Positions 1 to 5,309 of a DNA stretch of 49,081 bases are shown here, piece by piece. The stretch is from a virus. Where the stretch lies: IMG/VR virus record IMGVR_UViG_3300042563_000821, positions 1-49,081 of that record. One strand, 5' to 3'. The position numbers were made by a program, and so were the translations under genes. The notes under the pieces were generated by a model. That model made no database searches. It was not told the DNA's origin and worked only from the letters and a program-made list of their open reading frames with translations. Every line of letters starts with the position of its first letter. Position 1 is the first letter of the stretch.

Positions 1-174
1 CTCGGTGTTCCACCCTGCGCAAATCTCAACAACTTTTCCATGCTTGTTTGCAACGCTCTTCCAAAAATTGCTTCGACCGGACGCGGTCCTTGCTCGCGTA
101 ATGCTTCCTTTGCCGACATAAAAAACAGAGCCGTCATCCGCCTGACGATGGATGTATGTGTAGAAGAGTTTCAT
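1..174 (-). CDS. Partial GIY-YIG nuclease-domain protein (runs off the left edge)
   Basis: Reading leftward from an ATG at 174-172, 58 codons stay open to the edge of the window. The N-terminus has the two signature strands of a GIY-YIG nuclease: YTYIHR at residues 5-10 and FYVGKG at about 18-23, followed by an Arg-rich helix (RARTASGR). The family cuts DNA with a single metal-dependent domain and is common in mobile and repair nucleases. The start overlaps the stop of the upstream gene as ATGA, so it is the last visible gene of the leftward operon that begins at 1810. The C-terminal domain, which would separate a homing enzyme from another GIY-YIG protein, lies outside the window. Confidence 0.6.
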   Translation of the reverse strand, partial: MKLFYTYIHRQADDGSVFYVGKGSITRARTASGRSNFWKSVANKHGKVVEICAGWNTE

Positions 175-536
175 TTTGCTCTTCCCATTTCTGCTGCTGC
201 GCGGACGATGGCTAGGCGGGTTGCGGCGTAAGGGTTTTTTCCGTGCGGCACTACACACCGCATTTGATGCTGGATTTCATTTAAGTAAAAAACGACAGCC
301 TCTTTACCGACTTCCGTGTATCCCCGGCTAACAATCAAATCCAACCTCACCGCCAGTCGTAGCGCATCGCCATCGTCTGTGAGGGGGTCAAACCATCTTC
401 TAGGCCATTCATCTGCTTTTGTCATGAAGCCAATAAATCGGTTATCACCTTGCTTGGTTACGTTGTCTATCTGCATGGGGATGATTTCAACGCCAGCCGC
501 CTTTGCAGCCAGTTCCAATAGTTCTTTGTCAGTCAT
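171..536 (-). CDS. Conserved phage protein, unknown function (121 aa)
   Basis: A soluble protein of 121 residues with no signal peptide or membrane segment. It has a conserved-looking central part, WFDPLTDDGDALRLAVRL, and a basic C-terminal helix rich in Ala and Arg (AATRLAIVRAAAEMGRAK). I associate the FDPLTDDGDALRLAV signature with small early proteins of betaproteobacterial phages, but no function is known to me. It is coupled at both ends: its ATG overlaps the stop of the gene at 533-769 and its stop overlaps the GIY-YIG start. Confidence 0.75.
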   Translation of the reverse strand: MTDKELLELAAKAAGVEIIPMQIDNVTKQGDNRFIGFMTKADEWPRRWFDPLTDDGDALRLAVRLDLIVSRGYTEVGKEAVVFYLNEIQHQMRCVVPHGKNPYAATRLAIVRAAAEMGRAK

Positions 537-769
537 CCTTCACGCTCCATCGCCATGGTCTGCTTGTGTACTGCCATGAACAGGCTCACTACGTCGTGCA
601 AGCTCATGCCCATTGCGGATGTGTATTGCGACAGCATGATGGCTACTGCGGTGGCTGCTGTGCCGCCAGTGTGGTCTGCGTCGTCAAGGATCAGTGGACC
701 AAACTTGTTGGAAATCTGAATCGCTCTGACAAGAATTGCTATCTCGTCTTTTCTTTCGTCTTCAGTCAT
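533..769 (-). CDS. Hypothetical small early protein (78 aa)
   Basis: Short, largely helical protein starting MTEDERKDEIAILVRAIQ. The middle (DADHTGGTAATAVAIMLSQY) is Ala/Thr rich but not hydrophobic enough for a clear membrane span. The start at 769 has a strong ribosome-binding site, AGGAGG, about 6 nt upstream, and lies 8 nt inside the end of the preceding gene, so the two are translationally coupled. I do not recognise the family. Confidence 0.7.
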   Translation of the reverse strand: MTEDERKDEIAILVRAIQISNKFGPLILDDADHTGGTAATAVAIMLSQYTSAMGMSLHDVVSLFMAVHKQTMAMEREG

Positions 770-1241
770 TGCTTCCTCCTAATGCGTTTTGAAGCTCTTT
801 GTTCTTCACCTTCATCATTCCGGCGAGCATGGAAATCTTTGCTTGCGCATCTGCGTTCTTTGCCCTGCCGGAGTCAGTCAACATCTCTGTCTTTGTGAAG
901 CTGACGGACATGGCCATCTTCTTCATCTCACGACCGATTGCCTTGATGCCAGTGTCCACCGCGTACTGGGTCTGAGACTCCGGCTCAATGATCACGTAAG
1001 AGCCTTTGTTGTCGGACGCCAAGAGCATGCAGTGCGCTGTCAACAAGATGTCCTTAATCTCTGATGTGCATTGCAAGAGCTCGAGGTCATGCCGACGGAC
1101 ATCCTCAATACTCTCCGGTGGCTTCACATTGCAAAGCTCGGCGATGCGCTTTCTGCTGATGGTGCTACCGTAGGTGATGCCCTCATCAATCAGAACCTTG
1201 ACGGCCTGCTTCCAAGCCGGGAACAGTGTTGTCTCTTGCAT
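762..1241 (-). CDS. Hypothetical early protein, helical (159 aa)
   Basis: Soluble 159-residue protein. The first half contains a region that could hold a helix-turn-helix (GITYGSTISRKRIAELCNVKPPES, about residues 21-44). The second half is Lys/Met-rich and probably coiled (residues 100-155). The start overlaps the upstream stop as TGATG, so it is expressed with the gene at 1241-1810. Not a family I can name; the helix-turn-helix suggestion is from pattern only. Confidence 0.7.
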   Translation of the reverse strand: MQETTLFPAWKQAVKVLIDEGITYGSTISRKRIAELCNVKPPESIEDVRRHDLELLQCTSEIKDILLTAHCMLLASDNKGSYVIIEPESQTQYAVDTGIKAIGREMKKMAMSVSFTKTEMLTDSGRAKNADAQAKISMLAGMMKVKNKELQNALGGSND

Positions 1242-1810
1242 CAGACGAACTCCACATTGAAGCGGCCAAAACGTGGGCGATAGTCACCCAAACCAATGAG
1301 AGCTCCAGCATCTTGCACGGCCTTCTTCACCTCGTTGATGTTGACCACTTCCTCGTTGACAACGATGGTTGCGTTCAGTGACCACTTGCGCAGGATGGGG
1401 CGGTAGCGCATGATCTTTGCCATGCCAACCTTGACGCCACGGCAGTCAACGTGCTCTGGGTCATTCCAAAGTTGCTCAGGTGTTTTCTTTTCGTAGCCTG
1501 TGAATACAAGATCATCCTCCAGCACCTGCACGCCTTGCTTGAACTTCACGCCGAGCTTTTGCATCTTGGCTGCGGCGATCAGGCACGCATCAAGGTTTTG
1601 TGCTGGCAAGAAGAAGCCAACATCCTTGCGCCAGTAGCAGCCGCCGATGAACTCACTGCGTGCGATGGCGGTGTGGTCGTCGTCTGTTTTCTTGCGTTTG
1701 CTGGTCAGCTCTTTGTGAGCCTTGGCAAGTGGGTCGAGCGGGTTTGCGAAACGGTCCGAGTGCATGAGCAAAGGGGCCTTACCTGTCAGTTGAACTGCGA
1801 TTGTTTTCAT
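1241..1810 (-). CDS. Conserved phage protein with Gly-rich C-terminal loop, first gene of leftward operon
   Basis: The chosen start is ATG 1810, since AAGGAAAA sits 6-7 nt upstream; a longer frame adds 12 residues that would lie in the structured leader. The product is 189 residues, soluble and basic, beginning MKTIAVQLTGKAPLLMHSDR and ending GLGDYRPRFGRF followed by a beta strand. The Gly/Arg-rich end followed by a strand loosely recalls the Gly-rich loop of RNA-binding RAMP (Cas) folds, but this is weak and not a claim of homology. It is the first gene behind the long repeated leader RNA, so its translation is the most likely target of that leader, and it could itself bind RNA. Confidence 0.75.
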   Translation of the reverse strand: MKTIAVQLTGKAPLLMHSDRFANPLDPLAKAHKELTSKRKKTDDDHTAIARSEFIGGCYWRKDVGFFLPAQNLDACLIAAAKMQKLGVKFKQGVQVLEDDLVFTGYEKKTPEQLWNDPEHVDCRGVKVGMAKIMRYRPILRKWSLNATIVVNEEVVNINEVKKAVQDAGALIGLGDYRPRFGRFNVEFV

Positions 1811-1830
1811 GATGTTTTCCTTGGTTAATT

Positions 1831-1938
1831 GATGCACGCTTTGCATCGAGATGACACCTCATTGAAGTGTCATAACGCTACATCAGCCCTCGCCGCGCCA
1901 CTCCCGGCCTTTCCGTTTCACGCCGTGCCTTGCCAGTT
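1831..1938 (-). repeat. Leader RNA module 5 (gene-proximal)
   Basis: The G-tract is 1888-1938 (10 pentamers plus 1 nt, GG in 9 of 10). Stem A at 1877-1887 is degenerate (G-U closing pair). Stem B pairs 1864-1873 with 1851-1860 (10 bp, one G-U). Stem C is replaced by GAUGCA/UGCAUC at 1831-1847, which ends about 10 nt before the ribosome-binding site of the gene at 1810. Confidence 0.7.
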
Positions 1939-2047
1939 GGTGTTGCCACCGAGGTGAGCTCTCATTGAAAACTCACGACGCTGTAAACAGCCCATACCGC
2001 GCCGGTCCTTTGCCCGCCCAGCCTGACCTGTGCTTGCCGATCCTCTT
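1939..2047 (-). repeat. Leader RNA module 4
   Basis: The G-tract is 1992-2047 (11 pentamers plus 1 nt, GG at the end of 9 of 11). Stem A is 1980-1991. Stem B pairs 1967-1976 with 1954-1963 (10 bp, two G-U). Stem C is 1939-1950 with a GCAA tetraloop. Confidence 0.7.
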
Positions 2048-2172
2048 GGTGTTGCCACCGAAATAGTTCCTCACCGAAGAACCATCACGCTGTTAACAGC
2101 CCAAGCCGCGCCTCTCCAATCCTTGCCTCTCCGGGTCTCGCCCATGCTCTGCACGTCTTGCCTTTGCGGTCC
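2048..2172 (-). repeat. Leader RNA module 3
   Basis: The G-tract is the longest, 2101-2172 (14 pentamers plus 2 nt). Stem A is 2089-2100 (GCUG-UUAA-CAGC). Stem B pairs 2076-2085 with 2063-2072 (10 bp, two G-U, 3-nt loop). Stem C is 2048-2059 with a GCAA tetraloop. Confidence 0.7.
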
Positions 2173-2277
2173 AGTGCTCGGATAGCACTCAGAAAGATTT
2201 CTCCTTCTGGCTGTTATCAGCCCTAGCCAGTCCCGACCTCGCCATGCCTTTCCTAGTCACGCTACGCAATGCCGTAT
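2173..2277 (-). repeat. Leader RNA module 2
   Basis: The G-tract is 2222-2277 (11 pentamers plus 1 nt). Stem A is 2210-2221. Stem B pairs 2202-2209 with 2190-2197 (8 bp, one G-U) and closes on GAAA. The third hairpin is not the GGUG/CACC type but a different 6-bp stem, AGUGCU/AGCACU, at 2173-2189, so position is kept while sequence is replaced. Confidence 0.65.
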
Positions 2278-2373
2278 GGTGTTACCACCGAAATGACTTC
2301 TTCTCAAAAGCCATCCCACTGTTAACAGCCCCTGTCATGCCGTTCCCTTGCAAACCCGGCCTAGCCTAGGCCA
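2278..2373 (-). repeat. Leader RNA module 1 (promoter-proximal)
   Basis: The G-tract runs from about 2373 to 2329 and is slightly irregular, with one 6-nt step. Stem A is 2319-2328. Stem B pairs 2306-2314 with 2293-2301 (9 bp, two G-U) and closes on a GAGA tetraloop. Stem C at 2278-2289 is GGUG-GUAA-CACC. Confidence 0.65.
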
Positions 2374-2403
2374 GAGAATCAATTATCAGGTAGGTTGGAC
2401 TCG

Positions 2404-2433
2404 ATTGTATCTGCTATATATCAGGTTCGTCAA
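2404..2433 (-). promoter_or_regulatory. Leftward sigma70-type promoter for the leader RNA and operon
   Basis: On the minus strand TTGACG (2433-2428) is followed after 18 nt by TACAAT (2409-2404), each differing from the consensus hexamer by one base. Transcription would begin near 2397, just ahead of the first G-tract. The -10 box is the left half of an 8-bp inverted repeat, ATTGTATC (2404-2411) and GATACAAT (2439-2446), whose right half overlaps a TACAAT box pointing toward the nuclease gene. The two directions could therefore be controlled together. Confidence 0.65.
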
Positions 2434-2480
2434 CAGCCGATACAATATATTTTCAAATTATTTTCATAAGGACAAACCCT

Positions 2481-2765
2481 ATGAGACGAGCCGCCCGAAG
2501 AGACGACAACGAGCAGGAGATCATCAAGGCCATGCGTGCCGAGGGTGCGTATGTGAAGGTGATCAATGACGAAGGGCTGTTTGACTTGCTGGTGAGCCAC
2601 CGTGGCGAGACTTTGCTGGTCGAGGTGAAGGACGGCTCGAAGCCACCATCGGCCAGACGGCTGACGGAGGCGGAGCAGAAGTTCCATGACGAGTGGCCGG
2701 GATCAGACCTGTACATCGTGAACAGTGTGGAAGAGGCCATTGCCCTGCTGCGCACTTGCGGCTAA
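2481..2765 (+). CDS. Small PD-(D/E)xK / VRR-NUC-like nuclease
   Basis: A 94-residue protein that fits a minimal VRR-NUC or Holliday-junction-resolvase-like nuclease. An N-terminal helix (DDNEQEIIKAMRAEGAYVKVIN) is followed by the motif GLFDLLVSHRGETLLVEVKDG at about residues 35-55, with catalytic Asp in FDLL and Glu-x-Lys in LVEVKDG, then a C-terminal helix ending in an ALLR segment. Such enzymes act on branched or flapped DNA in phage replication and recombination. The start at 2481 has AAGGA 8 nt upstream. It is transcribed divergently from the leader RNA and is closed by an intrinsic terminator at 2807-2834, so it is a single-gene unit. The fold assignment is from motif spacing only. Confidence 0.75.
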   Translation: MRRAARRDDNEQEIIKAMRAEGAYVKVINDEGLFDLLVSHRGETLLVEVKDGSKPPSARRLTEAEQKFHDEWPGSDLYIVNSVEEAIALLRTCG

Positions 2766-2806
2766 ACTACAGGCGGATTTCATGGCGGTTCTCCTTGATG
2801 AACTTA

Positions 2807-2834
2807 CCCCCACCTCAGACGTGGGGGTTTCTTT
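2807..2834 (+). terminator. Intrinsic terminator of the nuclease gene
   Basis: CCCCCAC (2807-2813) pairs with GTGGGGG (2821-2827) around a 7-nt loop and is followed by TTTCTTT. It lies 41 nt after the stop codon of the nuclease gene. Confidence 0.8.
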
Positions 2835-2957
2835 CAGGGCCATCACGCATGAGGATTGTCCTCTGGGAATTCCCGGAGGCCCGGAACAGTCTTCAGTCGT
2901 GATGGTCAAGCGCAACACTCGCGTCGGACTGGGGGTTCTCGGTTGCCATCAACCCTC
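2835..2957. other. Non-coding stretch with a branched inverted-repeat structure
   Basis: No credible gene. CCATCACG (2840-2847) pairs with CGTGATGG (2898-2905). Inside this lie GAGGA/TCCTC (2851-2863) and the palindrome GGGAATTCCC (2865-2874), giving a multi-arm fold. A further hairpin, GGTTG/CAACC, is at 2941-2954. It could be structured RNA or a protein-binding or recombination site; the sequence does not decide. Confidence 0.4.
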
Positions 2958-2987
2958 TTGCACGCCAGCGGACTTCTTTGATATACT
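2958..2987 (+). promoter_or_regulatory. Candidate rightward promoter for a small RNA
   Basis: TTGCAC (2958-2963), an 18-nt spacer, then TATACT (2982-2987). There is no open reading frame with a ribosome-binding site just downstream, but a terminator-like hairpin follows 120 nt later, which suits a small RNA gene. Confidence 0.4.
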
Positions 2988-2993
2988 GGAGGC

Positions 2994-3116
2994 GCTAGGT
3001 GTGGAAACCAAGCAAGCAATCAAAGCCATCAGGCCAGACTCCGACCCCGAATGGGGTAGCGCACCGCCCATAAAGCGGAGTGTTTTTCCACCGGGGTCTG
3101 ACTTGATGGCTTTTTT
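2994..3116 (+). ncRNA. Candidate small RNA or attenuator with alternative pairings
   Basis: The segment ends in an intrinsic-terminator form: AAAGCCATCA (3022-3031) pairs with TGATGGCTTT (3104-3113), with GACCCCG (3043-3049) pairing CGGGGTC (3092-3098) inside, then a run of T. GACCCC can instead pair with GGGGT at 3053-3057 as a small hairpin, and GTGGAAA (3001-3007) can pair with TTTCCAC (3085-3091), crossing the terminator stem. These exclusive or crossing pairings would suit a switch or pseudoknot. Start and function are inferred. Confidence 0.35.
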
Positions 3117-3121
3117 GTTTT

Positions 3122-3259
3122 GTGTTCTTGAAGATGGTGAATGCGCAGGCTGATGCGCAAGGTGAAATTGCTGTACGGGTTGTCGGAAACGCCGGTCACA
3201 CAGGCTAGTAATCGCACAGCACGCCGGAGATCAGCACCGGCCACCATCTTCAAGAACAC
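3122..3259. repeat. 138-nt element closed by an 18-bp perfect inverted repeat; candidate C4/CI-like antisense RNA
   Basis: GTGTTCTTGAAGATGGTG (3122-3139) is the exact reverse complement of 3242-3259, with 102 nt between. The interior holds further pairs: TGCGCA twice (3142-3159) and GCCGG/CCGGC arms. The leftward strand translated in one frame gives the peptide VSDNPYSNFTLRISLRIHHL, which I associate with the C4-type antisense RNA/Icd-like/Ash region of P1- and P4-like phages, where the conserved element is the RNA. That resemblance is from memory and unverified. If right, the functional strand would be minus and it would act as an immunity-type antisense RNA. The inverted repeat itself is certain. 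Confidence 0.5.
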
Positions 3260-3546
3260 TCTCCACACCAAGCCGTCAGGGCGCGTTAGCTGATGGTCTG
3301 CATGGACTGAACCCAAGAAACACCGGCGCTGGTACACCCCCAGTCAGCCGTCCAGCCTGTCAGCGAGGGACTGGGTAAGCCGGAGTGGCAAGTGGTGAGA
3401 CAAACACTCCGACGACGAATCGCTGCCTCATGGGTTTGCTGGGAGAGCACTGCGCGTGCCCTCTGGGCAGGGAGTGAACAGCCTTGGCTATCACCCTTGG
3501 GGACCTGTGGCCTGAAATTTTTTGAGCTGACAGAATTTTTGGCCGT
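3260..3546. other. Non-coding structured stretch between the inverted-repeat element and the leftward terminator
   Basis: No gene with a start signal. Nested pairs are visible: CCGGC (3323-3327) with GCCGG (3379-3383), enclosing CCCAGTC (3339-3345) with GACTGGG (3369-3375). An alternative hairpin CGGAGTG (3381-3387)/CACTCCG (3405-3411) shares bases with the first. Around 3449-3490 lie GCAC/GTGC and GCCC/GGGC hairpins. This density of pairing suggests structured RNA, but strand and ends are unclear. Confidence 0.35.
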
Positions 3547-3570
3547 AAAAAAACCCGTACTGTGACGGGC
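3547..3570 (-). terminator. Intrinsic terminator of the leftward operon 6627-3583
   Basis: On the minus strand GCCCGT pairs with ACGGGT around a CACAGT loop and is followed by seven T. It lies 13 nt beyond the stop codon of the last gene (3583). Confidence 0.8.
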
Positions 3571-3582
3571 TTCTCGGGCGGC

Positions 3583-3774
3583 TCAGTCCTCTAGCCCGAG
3601 CATGTGAACCCCTCGTCGCACGGCGGTCAGTACTTGCTCTAGGTTGCCATTACTGAGAATCAGCGGCTCCCTGATGTGCAGGGTGCAACAGTGCGCGTCC
3701 TCCATGCTGAGGGAGAACAGAACCTGCTTGTCCGTGTCTACGGCCTCGATGCGGGTTGGGTATACGTCGATCAT
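3583..3774 (-). CDS. Hypothetical small protein (63 aa), last gene of leftward operon
   Basis: A mixed alpha/beta protein beginning MIDVYPTRIEAVDTD and ending in the helix LEQVLTAVRRGVHMLGLED. It has adjacent Cys-Cys at residues 29-30 and no membrane segment. Its ATG overlaps the stop of the upstream gene as ATGA, so it depends on coupling. Family not recognised. Confidence 0.65.
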   Translation of the reverse strand: MIDVYPTRIEAVDTDKQVLFSLSMEDAHCCTLHIREPLILSNGNLEQVLTAVRRGVHMLGLED

Positions 3775-3956
3775 GCTATCTCCTCTATGCGTACTCTGAC
3801 GCGGATTGGTTGAGCTGTTACGCCACTAGTCTTCTCGACCCTCACGGCAACTGCGGAGGCGTCTACTCTCTTCGTGTACAGAAACGGAACTCCGTTATGG
3901 CTGCGAAAGTTGCGGCCTCTGAGCTTGATAGCCCATGCCTTGAAGTCTTTCTTCAT
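3771..3956 (-). CDS. Hypothetical basic protein (61 aa)
   Basis: The start is set at ATG 3956, which overlaps the preceding stop as ATGA and has AAGGGGG 5 nt upstream; an 11-residue longer frame lacks this. The product MKKDFKAWAIKLRGRNFRSHNG... is basic, with probable beta strands (AVAVRVEKTSG, IRVRVRIEEIA). Nothing more can be said of its role. Confidence 0.65.
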   Translation of the reverse strand: MKKDFKAWAIKLRGRNFRSHNGVPFLYTKRVDASAVAVRVEKTSGVTAQPIRVRVRIEEIA

Positions 3957-4216
3957 GTGTTCCCCCTTGCTCGGATGGCTTTGGCACACCAGTCACCGTC
4001 AGATAAGAAGTGGTCTTCGCACAATCCAGCACACGCCTCACGTTCCCCAAGAATCATGGTGTGGGCACGCTCCATCCATTTGTCACGCTCATCAGCACGG
4101 ACAAGGGCTTCAAAGGCTTTGAGGTCTTCAAGAACAGCTTGAACGTGTTCTTCCGAATACGCATCACGGAAATCAACAAGTCCAGCCTCACGGGCCATGT
4201 CTATCGTGTCTCTCAT
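3953..4216 (-). CDS. Conserved phage protein with VRADER...CAKAIRARG signature (87 aa)
   Basis: A helical protein with the pattern FEALVRADERDKWMER...EREACAGLCED...DWCAKAIRARG. I know this Cys-containing module as a frequent small protein of Burkholderiales phages and prophages, with no assigned function. The three Cys of the second half (CAGLCED and DWCAKA) could form a metal site or simply be structural. It is coupled to both neighbours by 4-nt overlaps. Confidence 0.75.
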   Translation of the reverse strand: MRDTIDMAREAGLVDFRDAYSEEHVQAVLEDLKAFEALVRADERDKWMERAHTMILGEREACAGLCEDHFLSDGDWCAKAIRARGNT

Positions 4217-4455
4217 GCTGTCCTCTCAATACAAACAAGGTATCGAATGTCGCCAGCCTTTGATCCGACTGCTGTGAACAACTGGGTCGTGAACTCTTTG
4301 CCAGCAAGCTCCTTTGGTCTACGGCTTTTTGGCGTATTTACTGTTCGCATAACATTGGCGTAGTTGTCCAAGTCGGTTTCAATGTAATTGCGATATCCGA
4401 TTTCCTGCATTGACGCAAGAAAAGTGTTCCAAGAAATCTTATGCATTGTTGTCAT
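4213..4455 (-). CDS. Hypothetical protein (80 aa)
   Basis: The start is set at ATG 4455, overlapping the stop of the preceding gene (ATGA) and preceded by a GGAG; 27 residues further upstream are open but lie inside that gene. The product MTTMHKISWNTFLASMQEIG... is mixed alpha/beta with a basic middle (TPKSRRPKELAGKEF). No domain recognised. Confidence 0.65.
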   Translation of the reverse strand: MTTMHKISWNTFLASMQEIGYRNYIETDLDNYANVMRTVNTPKSRRPKELAGKEFTTQLFTAVGSKAGDIRYLVCIERTA

Positions 4456-4841
4456 GTGTTCTTCTCCTTGAGTTTGGCTTCGATGGCTCGGGCGACTTCT
4501 GTAAAAGACAGCATTGCCGCACCAAGCGGAACACAAGCTTTTTCAATCTCCTCATCCGTCAGCCCAACCCATTGCCGCTGTGCTGCGGGTGGGGTGGTGT
4601 AAACGGGGCCAATCTTTTGATGCCGTGGGTTGTTCTTCTCAAAACCCCACTCGACTTGCTGAACATCGACAACCGTAGTCAGGCCCGTTTCCTCGTGCTG
4701 AAACAGGTAGCCAAAAGGCTCCTGCACAGGTGCTGGCTGCGAAGGCAAGCTGTGATACTCATGCGGCCCCGGCCCCCAGTCCTCTCGCACAGGCTCATAG
4801 TCCAGCCCCAACTCACGTTTAGATTCTGGAAAATTGTCCAT
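4452..4841 (-). CDS. Phage protein with APVQEP...YTTPPAAQR...WVGLTDEEI modules (129 aa)
   Basis: The start is set at ATG 4841 with GGAG upstream; the longer open frame runs through the HNH gene. The order is a short charged N-terminus (MDNFPESKRELGL), APVQEPFGYLFQ at about residues 39-50, a beta-rich middle, then YTTPPAAQRQWVGLTDEEI and a helix ending AIEAKLKEKN. These cassettes are common in modular early proteins of betaproteobacterial phages. Unlike its relatives at 5310 and 5928 it lacks the N-terminal KDEAL helix, so it may have lost its 5' part when the HNH gene arrived; its first 23 nt overlap the end of that gene. Confidence 0.7.
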   Translation of the reverse strand: MDNFPESKRELGLDYEPVREDWGPGPHEYHSLPSQPAPVQEPFGYLFQHEETGLTTVVDVQQVEWGFEKNNPRHQKIGPVYTTPPAAQRQWVGLTDEEIEKACVPLGAAMLSFTEVARAIEAKLKEKNT

Positions 4842-5307
4842 GAAGTTCTCCTGATGCCTTGGTGTATGCCGAATGTGCTTCTTCAGCAGTACTGAAATAA
4901 CCCAAACATTTTTGCTTGCCAAGCACTCGAATATTGGCAATGAATTTTTTATCTCTTTTATGAAAAATTACACCCTTAAAACCCAACTTGTTATTTGCTT
5001 GAACACCCCTATTCATGCCATTTGTTGAATGTGTTGCTGGGCGTAAGTTTTCAATTCTGTTGTCGCTTTTATTGCAGTTAATGTGGTCAAGCTGTTCAGG
5101 CAAATTTCCATAAACATACAACCAAGCCAATCTATGAGCCTGATGTATTTTTTGAAAAATTTTGATGCGGACATACCCACGTGAATTTATGGTTCCCGCT
5201 TTATCCCAAGACTTCATTTTTGGTGTGCATACTTTGCGCCAATAAAAATCACCCGTTTCTTTGTCGTACCAAAGAAATTCTTTAAGTGCTTCTTGTGTAA
5301 TTTCCAT
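4819..5307 (-). CDS. HNH endonuclease with AP2-type DNA-binding C-terminus
   Basis: A 162-residue homing-type nuclease. Residues 8-50 form the N-terminal part seen in phage HNH enzymes (FLWYDKETGDFYWR). The HNH core is [24 protein letters not shown] at about residues 69-92. The C-terminus (NNKLGFKGVIFHKRDKKFIANIRV...LGYFSTAEEAHSAYTKA) is an AP2-like DNA-binding fold. Start 5307 has CAGGAG upstream. The gene is visibly more AT-rich than its neighbours, and it separates two members of a modular gene family, which points to recent transfer. The same architecture recurs at 41849-42334. Confidence 0.9.
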   Translation of the reverse strand: MEITQEALKEFLWYDKETGDFYWRKVCTPKMKSWDKAGTINSRGYVRIKIFQKIHQAHRLAWLYVYGNLPEQLDHINCNKSDNRIENLRPATHSTNGMNRGVQANNKLGFKGVIFHKRDKKFIANIRVLGKQKCLGYFSTAEEAHSAYTKASGELHGQFSRI

Positions 5308-5309
5308 GA

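Larger units (their letters stand above)
1831..2397 (-). ncRNA. Five-module repeated structured leader RNA
   Basis: Read leftward, about 565 nt upstream of the gene at 1810 consist of five modules of 96-125 nt. Each module has the order: G-rich tract with GG every 5 nt (8-14 pentamers), stem A (GCUG-loop-CAGC), stem B (8-10 bp), stem C (GGUG closed on a GCAA or GUAA tetraloop, or a replacement hairpin). Stem B differs in sequence in every module yet stays fully paired. It uses G-U pairs that exist only in the leftward transcript (they would be A-C mismatches on the other strand), so the leftward RNA is the selected strand. A promoter at 2404-2433 would start it near 2397. No poly-U end is seen before the ATG at 1810, so it is most simply a 5' leader. 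Function unknown; regulation by a protein or host factor binding the tracts is inference. Confidence 0.7.

Noticed and set aside
1831-2373. CRISPR-like array in the repeated leader
   Set aside because: Unit spacing varies from 96 to 125 nt, the paired arms differ in sequence while keeping pairing, and the parts between follow a 5-nt period. No identical repeats or unrelated spacers.
2725-3153. 142-codon rightward open frame over the structured region
   Set aside because: It crosses the nuclease terminator and the small-RNA promoter, has no ribosome-binding site and no recognisable protein pattern.
3122-3259. tRNA or rRNA fragment (GGCTAGTAATCGC resembles 16S rRNA)
   Set aside because: Only a dozen bases match, no cloverleaf or T-loop (GTTCGA) is present, and the context is an 18-bp inverted repeat.
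3029-3337. 102-codon leftward open frame containing VSDNPYSNFTLRISLRIHHL as a protein gene
   Set aside because: No start signal. The conserved-looking peptide coincides with the inverted-repeat element, so it is better explained by RNA conservation; kept only as a clue to the element.
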